Below are positions 1 through 5,634 of a stretch of 5,901 bases of DNA, piece after piece. The stretch comes from an uncultured Collinsella sp. (GTDB taxonomy: Bacteria; Actinomycetota; Coriobacteriia; Coriobacteriales; Coriobacteriaceae), in contig USBX01000064.1 in NCBI GenBank assembly GCA_900552995.1, forward strand, positions 1 through 5,901, written 5' to 3'. The notes beneath the pieces are model-generated. The model saw only the letters and a list, made by a program, of their open reading frames with translations, was not told the origin of the DNA and ran no database searches. Within the stretch, counting starts at the first letter, position 1, and each line of letters begins with the position of its first letter. A program made the position numbers and the translations under genes.

Positions 1-1060
1 AGACTGGCTTGGCGCCCGAGCGCGCAAGCGCGGTGGCAAAGGTCACGGCGTGCTCCTCGGCGATGCCCACATCGACGAACTGTTTGCCGGCGGCAGCGCG
101 AAGCTCGGGTGTAAAGCCCATAATGTAGGGCGTGGCGGCCGTGATGCCAACGACCTGTGGATCGCGCTCGATGGCGGCGCTGAGCGCCTCGCCCGTAATG
201 TCAGCATAGGTGCGCGGCGCGGGCTCGCTCGGATGGCCCGGGCAAAGCTTGCGCCCAGTCGCCATGTCAAACGGACCCACGTGGTGCCAGCGTTCGGGGT
301 CGCTCTGGGCCGGCTCAAAGCCCTTGCCCTTGGCGGTGGAGACGTGCAGCACGATGGGATGATCGATATCGCGCAGCTCCTGCAGCGCGTCGACGAGGGT
401 CAACACATCGTTGCCGGCGTCCAGATAGCGGTAGTCGAGCCCCATCGCGCGGAAAACGTTGCGCTCGCAGGTGCCGTTGCTGGCGCGCAGCTCGGCCAGA
501 TTGCGATACAGGCCACCGTGGTTTTCGGCGATGGACTGGTCGTTGTCATTGACGACGATGATCAAGTTGCTGTCGAGTTCGGCGGCATTGTTAAAGCCCT
601 CAAACGCCAAGCCGCCCGAAAGCGAGCCGTCGCCAATGATGGTGATGACGTTGTAGCTGTCGCCCGCCAGATCGCGGGCGTGTGCCAAGCCGCAGCCCAG
701 GCTCACCGATGTGGAGGTGTGGCCCATGGCGAACAGGTCGTGCTCGGACTCGTCGGGATTGGCAAAGCCAGAAGCCTCGCCAAAACGTTCCGGATCGATA
801 TAGGTATACGCGCGCCCGGTCAGCGCCTTGTGGGCGTAGGTCTGGTGCGAAACGTCAAAGACAATCTTGTCGATAGGGGAGTTAAACACGCGATGAAGCG
901 CAACCGTAAGCTCAACGACGCCCAGGTTGGGGGCAACGTGCCCGCCGACGGCGGCGGAGCTTTCGAGGATGGCGTGGCGGATCTCGCCGCAGAGCAGCGG
1001 AAGCTCGGCGCGGTCGAGAGCCTTGACGTCCTCGGGCGTTGTCGTTTGCGTAAGCAGCAT
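1..1060 (-). CDS. dxs: 1-deoxy-D-xylulose-5-phosphate synthase family protein, short-linker variant (N-terminal part, C-terminus outside window)
   Basis: DXS condenses pyruvate and glyceraldehyde 3-phosphate into DXP, the entry to the MEP isoprenoid pathway and a precursor of thiamine and pyridoxal phosphate. It is a cytosolic thiamine-diphosphate (ThDP) enzyme. Seen here: 353 codons starting at ATG 1060. GGH (His41, E. coli His49 equivalent) leads into a LGVVELTVALH stretch. FDVSHQ follows (His72, E. coli His80), then HKALTGR. The ThDP motif runs from GDG (143-145) to NDN (171-173). IAEEHAVTFA (333-342) carries the catalytic Glu336 (E. coli Glu370). Compared with E. coli DXS as I recall it, about 45 residues are missing after the NDNDQSIAEN segment, and the usual GHD is GND (Asn217). 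These traits match a DXS-like clade common in gut anaerobes, so true DXS activity is likely but not certain. The Shine-Dalgarno GGAG lies 12 nt from the ATG, rather far. The gene runs off the left edge and is divergent from the HD gene. Confidence 0.88.
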   Translation of the reverse strand, partial: MLLTQTTTPEDVKALDRAELPLLCGEIRHAILESSAAVGGHVAPNLGVVELTVALHRVFNSPIDKIVFDVSHQTYAHKALTGRAYTYIDPERFGEASGFANPDESEHDLFAMGHTSTSVSLGCGLAHARDLAGDSYNVITIIGDGSLSGGLAFEGFNNAAELDSNLIIVVNDNDQSIAENHGGLYRNLAELRASNGTCERNVFRAMGLDYRYLDAGNDVLTLVDALQELRDIDHPIVLHVSTAKGKGFEPAQSDPERWHHVGPFDMATGRKLCPGHPSEPAPRTYADITGEALSAAIERDPQVVGITAATPYIMGFTPELRAAAGKQFVDVGIAEEHAVTFATALARSGAKPV

Positions 1061-1089
1061 CGTTGTGGGTTACTCCATGCGAATCGTGC

Positions 1090-1112
1090 GCCGGCACTCC
1101 CTCGGCCGGCAC
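1090..1112. repeat. GCCGGCAC direct repeat in the dxs leader
   Basis: GCCGGCAC occurs at 1090-1097 and again at 1105-1112, a 15-bp period, and each copy contains the palindrome GCCGGC. The pair lies 30-52 nt upstream of the dxs start, so it would sit in the dxs promoter or 5' leader. The copies could pair with each other as a short hairpin in RNA or form a protein-binding site. In a GC-rich genome this may also be chance. No function is assigned. Confidence 0.3.
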
Positions 1113-1184
1113 AATTGCACAAGACAGTCTCGCACATTTTGGCGTTTGATATGTGACGGCGGCGCGGTAATTCGCCAACTGGTG

Positions 1185-1202
1185 GGGCAAAACGTTTTGT
1201 CC
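1185..1202. promoter_or_regulatory. palindromic candidate operator in the dxs/HD divergent intergenic region
   Basis: CAAAACGTTTTG (1188-1199) is a perfect 12-bp palindrome. After one mismatched position it extends by GG on the left and CC on the right. It lies about midway between the divergent start codons at 1060 and 1289, where a dimeric regulator could control either gene. I see no strong sigma-70 promoter nearby. TTGTCC at 1197-1202 is only a weak -35 match and has no convincing -10 partner. The rest of 1061-1288 holds no gene that I can support. Confidence 0.35.
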
Positions 1203-1288
1203 GATGCCATACTGATATGTTCCATGATGTTTTTATCGATTGTGCACAGGCCGTGGCTTGTCGCCGTGAGTCGCTGGAAGGAGGCAGC

Positions 1289-1846
1289 ATGTCCGATACC
1301 GTTCGTGCCGAGAAAATCGCGCACGAGGTCGACTATGCCGCCCGCCAGCTGGCCCAGGCGGGCCGCTTGGACCTGACGCACGAGTTTATCCAGCATGGCG
1401 ATGTGACGGTGTATACGCATGTGACCTCGGTGGCGCGGGCAAGTCTGTCCTTTGCCGAGCGCCTGGGCCGCGTCGGTATCTCCGTCGACCGCTTGTCGCT
1501 GCTGCGCGGGGCCCTGCTGCACGATTACTTTCTCTATGACTGGCACGATCCCGACCCAAGCCATCGACTGCATGGCTTTCGGCATCCGTTTTTTGCCCTG
1601 GCGCGTGCGGAGGAGGATTTTGAGCTGACGCCGCGCGAACGGAATATTATCGCGCGACATATGTTTCCGCTGGTGCCAGTGCCGCCGACGTGTCGCGAGG
1701 CATGGATTGTGTGCCTGGCTGATAAGTGGTGCGCGCTGCGTGAGACGGTCGCCGGCCGTCTGCCGCGCAAAGGCGGCGCGAACGATTTGAACGAGGGCTC
1801 GAGTGACGGCTCGAGTAAAGAATCGAGCGAAAAGAGGAGAGGGTAG
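1289..1846 (+). CDS. HD-domain phosphohydrolase family protein
   Basis: This 185-residue soluble protein has the HD-superfamily metal-binding pattern: His44 in THVTSVA, the His78-Asp79 doublet in ALLHDYFLYDWH, His95/His99 in HGFRHP, His124 in ARHMFP, and a final Asp145 in CLADKWCA. HD enzymes are metal-dependent phosphohydrolases acting on nucleotides or other phosphate esters; the substrate here cannot be read from sequence. ATG 1289 is chosen because a full AAGGAGG (1278-1284) precedes it by 4 nt. An in-frame ATG at 1217 would add 24 residues but lacks a ribosome binding site and would bury this one. The C-terminus is a low-complexity Ser-rich tail (about residues 164-185) outside the HD fold. 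The stop lies 3 nt before the next gene, whose ribosome binding site is inside this coding region, so the two are an operon and probably act together. Confidence 0.85.
   Translation: MSDTVRAEKIAHEVDYAARQLAQAGRLDLTHEFIQHGDVTVYTHVTSVARASLSFAERLGRVGISVDRLSLLRGALLHDYFLYDWHDPDPSHRLHGFRHPFFALARAEEDFELTPRERNIIARHMFPLVPVPPTCREAWIVCLADKWCALRETVAGRLPRKGGANDLNEGSSDGSSKESSEKRRG
1796..1831 (+). repeat. three 12-nt tandem repeats encoding a Ser-rich tail
   Basis: Three consecutive 12-nt units, GGCTCGAGTGAC, GGCTCGAGTAAA and GAATCGAGCGAA, encode GSSD, GSSK and ESSE (residues 170-181 of the HD protein). The units are in frame, so copy-number change by slippage would lengthen or shorten the tail without breaking the gene. 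The polypurine stretch just after it supplies the ribosome binding site of the downstream membrane protein gene. Confidence 0.75.
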
Positions 1847-1849
1847 ACG

Positions 1850-2869
1850 GTGGGAACCGCGATTGATATGGCATTTGACGGCGCGACACTTGCCGCCTGC
1901 CCACTCTCAGCGCTGGTACTCTCGTTTGCCTTTTACGGGTTTTGCGGCTGGGCGTGGGAGTCGACAGTCTGCGCCATGCTCAACCACGGACGCTTTGCCA
2001 ACAGCGGCTTTTTGCTGGGACCGTGTTGCCCTATCTATGGCGCGGGCGGCATTGCCTGCTGGCTGCTGTTGCGCGGGATTCCGGATGCCCCGAGCCAGTT
2101 TGTCGCTGCAGCGCTCGTATGCAGCGTGATTGAGTACAGCGTAGGCGTGCTGTTGGAAAAAACAACGGGCGCTCGCTTTTGGGACTATTCGCATCTGCCG
2201 TTTAACCTGCACGGACGTATCTGTCTGTACTGGGCCTGCGCGTTTGGCCTGGGTGCGTTGTGCATTTGCCGTTTAGTGGAGCCGGCATTGCTGGGGCTGC
2301 TTGGCCATCTGCCGGTGCCGATTGTGCGGCTGTCCGCCTTTATCGTCGCGGTCGCGATGATGGTCGACGCGGTGTGCTCGTTGGCCAGCTGGCGCCGCCT
2401 GTCCGATCAGCTTGAGCGTGTGCGTGCCGACCTTGCCGACCGCATCAACGAGTCGCTTGCCGACGCGTCCGACTTAATGCTCGAGCGCATTCCCGATTCT
2501 ACGATTGACTCGGTGGCACAGACGCACATCCGTAGCCGTGCCGTTAACGCGTGGCTGGCCGAGCTGGGTGACGCCGCGCTCGATGCCCTGCGCGAGAAGG
2601 CTTCGATGCCGACGTTTATCTCGGATGGTGCTCGCGGCCTGGCGCTTGCTGCCCGCCGCGTTGCCGATGCCGCGCCGAGCATGTCGCGTCCGTCGCTCAG
2701 TCGTCGCCTTGCCGGCAAGCGCATGAGCCGTCCGGTGCCAAGCGTGTCGCTCAGCCGACGCGACCTGCGCTTCTTCAATGCCTTCCCGCGCTTGCGCATC
2801 AACCGCTACGAGGGCGTCATCCGAGCTACCGACCTCCGCGATCGAGCCCGCGAGCTGTTCCGGCGCTAG
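1850..2869 (+). CDS. CmpB-type putative ABC transporter permease family membrane protein (PF06541-like)
   Basis: This 339-residue protein has an N-terminal membrane domain with about five helices (roughly residues 19-37, 60-75, 84-103, 123-143 and 158-180). It carries the conserved signature of the 'putative ABC-transporter type IV / CmpB' family: YGFCGWAWES (29-38), GFLLGPCCPIYGAG (53-66), EYSVGVLLEK (95-104), and WDYSHLPFNLHGRICL (111-126). The family is widespread in Firmicutes and Actinobacteria, but its function and any transport role are unproven. After the last helix a cytosolic region of about 160 residues follows: first acidic and helical (about 183-215), then strongly Arg/Ser-rich (about 277-339). 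The start is GTG 1850, with GAGGAG (1834-1839) 10 nt upstream inside the preceding HD gene. An ATG at 1868 would trim six residues but has a weaker ribosome binding site. Tight coupling to the HD gene implies joint expression. Confidence 0.85.
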   Translation: MGTAIDMAFDGATLAACPLSALVLSFAFYGFCGWAWESTVCAMLNHGRFANSGFLLGPCCPIYGAGGIACWLLLRGIPDAPSQFVAAALVCSVIEYSVGVLLEKTTGARFWDYSHLPFNLHGRICLYWACAFGLGALCICRLVEPALLGLLGHLPVPIVRLSAFIVAVAMMVDAVCSLASWRRLSDQLERVRADLADRINESLADASDLMLERIPDSTIDSVAQTHIRSRAVNAWLAELGDAALDALREKASMPTFISDGARGLALAARRVADAAPSMSRPSLSRRLAGKRMSRPVPSVSLSRRDLRFFNAFPRLRINRYEGVIRATDLRDRARELFRR

Positions 2870-2905
2870 CCAGAGCGGGGCCAAGCGCGCCCTTCTCGTT
2901 CGCAC

Positions 2906-2969
2906 GTTTCCCGTTCGTTTCGCGTCCGTTGCCGCGCCGTTTCCAAGATTGCGGCACCGTTTCCATTCG
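2906..2969. promoter_or_regulatory. tandem 11-bp GTTTC repeat array upstream of amt (candidate response-regulator binding site)
   Basis: Four head-to-tail 11-bp units start at 2906, 2917, 2928 and 2939, beginning GTTTC, GTTTC, GTTGC and GTTTC with six bases between boxes. A fifth GTTTCC box at 2959 sits in a 12-nt near-repeat (GCGCCGTTTCCA at 2934, GCACCGTTTCCA at 2954). Direct repeats of one helical turn are how OmpR/PhoB-family regulators such as actinobacterial PhoP and GlnR bind; GlnR boxes are GAAAC/GTNAC separated by six bases, and GTTTC is the complement of GAAAC. Placement 99-162 nt upstream of the ammonium channel start fits activation under nitrogen limitation. This is inference: the repeats could be chance in a CG-rich spacer. 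A weak promoter (TCTACA 3001-3006, 18 nt, CATTAT 3025-3030) lies between the array and amt. Confidence 0.35.
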
Positions 2970-3067
2970 ACAACGCCGCGTTTAACAACGCCGTATCTGG
3001 TCTACACCAGTTGCCCCTCGGCCGCATTATGGGCGCCGACAACGTTCATGCGACCAAGGGAGAGCGA

Positions 3068-4345
3068 ATGTACGATACGGGATCGACAACGTTTATGCTC
3101 GTCTGCACCATGCTCGTGTTTTTAATGACACCGGGCTTGGCGTTTTTCTATGGCGGCCTGTCCAGGCGCAAAAATGTCATCAACACCATGCTTATGTGCT
3201 TTGGCGCCATTGGCCTGGTTGGTGTGCTGTGGATTGTTGCCGGCTGGTCGCTGGCCTATGGCGGCGACGGTTCCAGCCCGTTTATTGGAGGCCTTGACCA
3301 GCTGCTGTGCCTGCCGGTGCTCAACCAGGTGCTGCAGGCGGCCGAGGGCAATGCCGCGGACGGTGTCGTCTATCCTCAAATCATCAACATCGCCTTTCAG
3401 ATGGCGTTTGCCATGATCACTGCCGCTATCGTCACGGGCGGCCTGGCCGGCCGCGTTAAGTTTGGTGCCATGACGGCCTTCCTGGGCATTTGGCTGCTTG
3501 TGGTCTATGCGCCGCTTGCCCACATGGTTTGGGGCGGCGATGGCTCCTTTATCGGTGACATTATCGGCGCACTCGACTTTGCCGGCGGCGACGTGGTGCA
3601 CATTTCGTCTGGTCTTACCGGCCTGGTCCTCTGCTTAATGCTCGGCCGTCGTCGCGGTTTTGGCATGGTGAGCTATCGTCCGCATAACGTACCGTTTGTG
3701 GCGCTGGGCGCCGGCCTGCTTTGGTTTGGCTGGTTTGGCTTTAACGGCGGCAGCGAGTTTAAGGCCGACGCCGTGGCGGCACTCGCCATCCTCAACACCG
3801 TGACGGCCAGCGCGGCAGGCATGGTCTCGTGGCTTGCCGTCGAGCGCGTGCACACCGGTCGCCCCACGCTGGTGGGTGCCAGCACCGGTCTGGTTGCGGG
3901 CCTTGTGGTGGTCACGCCCGGCGCGGGCTTTGTCGAGCCGTGGGCAGCGCTGGTCATGGGCCTGATCGTCTCTCCCATCTGCTACCTGGCCATCAGCCAT
4001 CTTAAGACCAAATTTGGCTACGACGATGCGCTTGACGCGTTTGGCTGCCACGGCATCGGCGGCATCCTGGGCGGCGTGCTCACGGGGCTGTTCTGCGTGC
4101 CGGAGCTTTCGTGGACCGGTAAGGGCGGTCTGTTCTACCCGGGCGATGTCTCGCTGCTCATCTCGCAGATTTTGGGCATTGTGGTGACGGTCGCTATTGT
4201 ACTGGTGCTCGATTTGGTGATCGCCGCGGTGGTCAAGGCGCTGTTCCACGGCAGCCTGCGCGTGGACGAGGCCGACGAGGCGCTGGGCCTGGATGCGAGT
4301 CAGCACGGCGAGAGCGCATATCCCTCCTTCTCGGGACTTGACTAG
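3068..4345 (+). CDS. amt: ammonium channel/transporter Amt (AmtB/Mep/Rh family)
   Basis: The gene encodes a trimeric inner-membrane channel conducting ammonium/ammonia. The product has 425 residues, the usual size, with eleven expected membrane helices. Diagnostic elements: MTPGLAFFYGGLSRRKNV (20-37), the gating Phe110 in the NIAFQ segment, Trp155 in AHMVWGG, Asp170 in ALDFAGG (recruits ammonium), the pore twin histidines His178 (VVHIS) and His328 (FGCHGIGG), Phe225 in WFGFNGGS, and the conserved cytosolic tail EALGLDASQHGESAYP (404-419) that GlnK touches. All key pore residues are present, so it should be functional. The start at ATG 3068 is supported by AAGGGAG (3056-3062) 5 nt upstream. 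In-frame TTG 3011 and ATG 3029 lie upstream without good ribosome binding sites. glnK follows 146 nt downstream, the classic nitrogen-control pair, but a large palindrome separates them, so the two may be expressed at different levels. Confidence 0.96.
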   Translation: MYDTGSTTFMLVCTMLVFLMTPGLAFFYGGLSRRKNVINTMLMCFGAIGLVGVLWIVAGWSLAYGGDGSSPFIGGLDQLLCLPVLNQVLQAAEGNAADGVVYPQIINIAFQMAFAMITAAIVTGGLAGRVKFGAMTAFLGIWLLVVYAPLAHMVWGGDGSFIGDIIGALDFAGGDVVHISSGLTGLVLCLMLGRRRGFGMVSYRPHNVPFVALGAGLLWFGWFGFNGGSEFKADAVAALAILNTVTASAAGMVSWLAVERVHTGRPTLVGASTGLVAGLVVVTPGAGFVEPWAALVMGLIVSPICYLAISHLKTKFGYDDALDAFGCHGIGGILGGVLTGLFCVPELSWTGKGGLFYPGDVSLLISQILGIVVTVAIVLVLDLVIAAVVKALFHGSLRVDEADEALGLDASQHGESAYPSFSGLD

Positions 4346-4346
4346 C

Positions 4347-4446
4347 GGCTTCCCCAGGCACCGCACCTTGGGTTTCAAACCGTCGCTTGCGTACAAAAGT
4401 ACGCGGCGCTCCTCTTTCAACCCAATCTGCGGCACCTGGGAAACCC
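4347..4446. repeat. 100-nt imperfect palindrome between amt and glnK
   Basis: Centred between 4396 and 4397, the two 48-nt arms pair around an AAAA loop, with 31 Watson-Crick pairs by my hand count. The inner stem GCGTAC/GTACGC (4389-4394 with 4399-4404) is perfect and is extended by two G-T wobbles. Outer blocks that pair include CCCAGG with CCTGGG, CCGCA with TGCGG, and TTGGGTT with AACCCAA. The mismatches are scattered and symmetric, giving one long rod-like hairpin in RNA. It begins two bases after the amt stop. There is no T-tract after it, so it is not a standard intrinsic terminator. It could be a mobile palindromic repeat (REP or MITE-like), an RNA-stabilising or processing hairpin, or an attenuator that lowers glnK relative to amt. 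Confidence 0.75.
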
Positions 4447-4491
4447 GCGTCTCATGTAAAGGGATACGTTGATTATTGAGAGGAATTCATT

Positions 4492-4830
4492 ATGAAAAAG
4501 ATCACGGCTATCGTGCGCCAGGAAAAGCTTGAGGTTCTTAAAGATGCGCTGTTTGCTGCCGATGTTCGCGGCATGACTATCAACCAGGTGCAGGGATGCG
4601 GCGCGCAGCATGGCTGGAAGGAATACGTGCGCGGCAACGAGTTGCTTGTCAACACGATCCCTAAGGTGCAGTTCACGCTCATTTGCGCCGATGAGCATGT
4701 CGACGGAATTGTCGAGATTATCTGCAATGCTGCTCGCACCGGTGCCGTTGGAGACGGCAAGATCTGGGTCGAGCCGGTCGAGGAAGTTATCCGCATCCGC
4801 ACCGGCGAACACGGCCCCGCCGCGGTGTAG
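4492..4830 (+). CDS. glnK: PII nitrogen regulatory protein GlnK (P-II family)
   Basis: PII proteins are small trimeric sensors of ATP/ADP and 2-oxoglutarate that bind and regulate partners; those beside amt block the Amt pore. This 112-residue protein aligns with E. coli GlnB without gaps over the first 103 or so residues. Seen: MKKITAIV start, 2-oxoglutarate and ATP ligands Gln39 and Lys58, T-loop Arg47 (the residue that plugs Amt), Arg82-Thr83, the GDGKIWV motif (87-93), and Arg101/Arg103. T-loop position 51, normally Tyr and the uridylylation or adenylylation site, is Leu, and position 49 is Asn, so the cyanobacterial Ser49 phosphorylation site is also absent. Control is therefore probably by ligands only, as in many Firmicutes PII proteins. 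ATG 4492 has GAGAGGA (4478-4484) 7 nt upstream. Confidence 0.95.
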   Translation: MKKITAIVRQEKLEVLKDALFAADVRGMTINQVQGCGAQHGWKEYVRGNELLVNTIPKVQFTLICADEHVDGIVEIICNAARTGAVGDGKIWVEPVEEVIRIRTGEHGPAAV

Positions 4831-4832
4831 CA

Positions 4833-4862
4833 TCGACCGCCTGCCATCCGCAACGTTAAAAT
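4833..4862 (+). promoter_or_regulatory. candidate sigma-70 promoter for tetR
   Basis: TCGACC (4833-4838, four of six matches to TTGACA) and TAAAAT (4857-4862, five of six matches to TATAAT) are separated by 18 nt, directly after the glnK stop. Transcription would start near 4869, giving a short leader to ATG 4905. The left arm of the 12-bp inverted repeat falls between the two hexamers, where a bound dimer would block RNA polymerase. Confidence 0.35.
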
Positions 4863-4897
4863 ACTGCAATGAGGCACAAGACTTGCGTTGCGGATGG
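4844..4897. promoter_or_regulatory. perfect 12-bp inverted repeat spanning the tetR upstream region
   Basis: CCATCCGCAACG (4844-4855) is exactly complementary to CGTTGCGGATGG (4886-4897) across a 30-nt spacer. The right arm overlaps the only plausible ribosome binding site (GGATGGA, 4892-4898) of the TetR start at 4905. In a transcript reading through from glnK the arms could pair and hide that site; in one starting inside the spacer they could not. It might instead be a split operator or a weak terminator of glnK, though no T-tract follows. The arms differ from the operators downstream of tetR. Confidence 0.5.
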
Positions 4898-4904
4898 ACA
4901 GATT

Positions 4905-5564
4905 ATGGGGCGTAATAAATATCCCGAGGAGACGGTCGCGAAGATTCTCGACGCGGCACTGGAGCTATTCTGTGCACAGGGTTATGAGGGGACGAGCATT
5001 CAAGATATCGTCGACCGCCTCGATGGCATGACCAAGGGCGCTGTCTATCATCACTTTAAGAGCAAAGAGGAGATTTTCAACGCCGCATTTGATCGGGCAA
5101 TGGCTCCCGTCGTCGAGGCTCGTCAAAAGCTTTTCGAGGACCGGCGCCTTGACGGGGCGCAGAAGCTCCAGCGCCTGTACTCTGCGGATTCGATCGTTCC
5201 CCAGGTAGAGCTGTGGCGACGTATGAGCCCCGCTGCCGACCCCATCAAGAGCTCGCGCTTATTGGCGATTCAGTTTCAGGGCACATTTGATGAGTCAGCC
5301 AATCGCTACCTATTGCCCATCATCCGGGAAGGCGCGGCGGATGGCTCTCTCACATGCGAGTACCCGGAGCAGGCGGCAGAGGCCATAGCGCTCCTTGCGA
5401 ATCTTTGGCTGATTCCGCTATTCAGACCAAACGATTCGCTTGAGGCGATGCTCGCGAGGGCAGAGTGCCTCTCTAGGATGTCCCGTGCGCTTGGAATCGA
5501 CCTGGGGCAGGACGTTTGCGAGACTACCAAGAAGGTCTGGAATGCCTGGACGGCAGACATCTAG
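4905..5564 (+). CDS. TetR/AcrR-family transcriptional regulator
   Basis: This 219-residue protein is a normal size for the family. The N-terminal DNA-binding domain is clear: a first helix VAKILDAALELFCAQGYEGTS (11-31), then a helix-turn-helix with IQDIVDRL, TKGAVYHHFKSKEEIF (43-58), the family's most conserved stretch. The C-terminal domain (about 65-219) is the divergent dimer and ligand-binding part and gives no clue to the inducer. ATG 4905 gives the standard short lead (MGRNKYPEET) before helix 1. An in-frame ATG at 4869 would add 12 residues with no ribosome binding site. The gene lies 74 nt after glnK and 107 nt before an MFS transporter in the same direction, with two matching palindromes in the latter gap, so the likely job is repression of that transporter, released when a toxic or metabolic ligand binds. 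Confidence 0.93.
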   Translation: MGRNKYPEETVAKILDAALELFCAQGYEGTSIQDIVDRLDGMTKGAVYHHFKSKEEIFNAAFDRAMAPVVEARQKLFEDRRLDGAQKLQRLYSADSIVPQVELWRRMSPAADPIKSSRLLAIQFQGTFDESANRYLLPIIREGAADGSLTCEYPEQAAEAIALLANLWLIPLFRPNDSLEAMLARAECLSRMSRALGIDLGQDVCETTKKVWNAWTADI

Positions 5565-5585
5565 ATAGATACCAACGGTATGTAT
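5565..5585. promoter_or_regulatory. TetR-type operator, distal copy
   Basis: A 21-bp imperfect palindrome immediately follows the tetR stop codon: half-sites ATAGATACC and GGTATGTAT around AAC, with one mismatched symmetric pair. It matches the proximal copy at 5635-5655 in 18 of 21 positions, and the centres are 70 bp apart. Size and symmetry fit a TetR-family dimer. Binding by the adjacent regulator is inferred from position. Confidence 0.65.
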
Positions 5586-5634
5586 TGTGTGGAGGAACGC
5601 GCCGGCGCTACCCGGAGAAAGTTGGCTGTACATA

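Noticed and set aside
50..1156. A 368-codon open frame on the plus strand opposite the dxs-family gene
   Set aside because: It is antisense to a clear DXS-family reading frame with motifs throughout. Its translation shows no domain, and it lacks a sensible ribosome binding site. It is a GC-rich shadow frame.
1217..1288. N-terminal extension of the HD protein from an upstream ATG
   Set aside because: It has no ribosome binding site, whereas the internal ATG at 1289 has a full AAGGAGG. The extra residues look like translated promoter DNA.
2870..2900. Possible intrinsic terminator after the CmpB-family gene (GGGGC and GCGCCC followed by TTCTCGTT)
   Set aside because: The stem is short and mismatched, and the following T-run is broken, so it is not convincing.
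3635..4435. A 266-codon open frame on the minus strand opposite amt
   Set aside because: It mirrors the Amt coding sequence and runs into the palindrome. The product is Gln/His/Arg-rich with no recognisable family.
4869..4904. N-terminal extension of the TetR protein from ATG 4869
   Set aside because: It has no Shine-Dalgarno and would start at the predicted transcription start. Family members begin close to helix 1, as with ATG 4905.
5599..5608. GCGCCGGCGC perfect palindrome between tetR and the MFS gene
   Set aside because: A 10-bp all-GC palindrome is expected by chance in this base composition and lacks any terminator tail.
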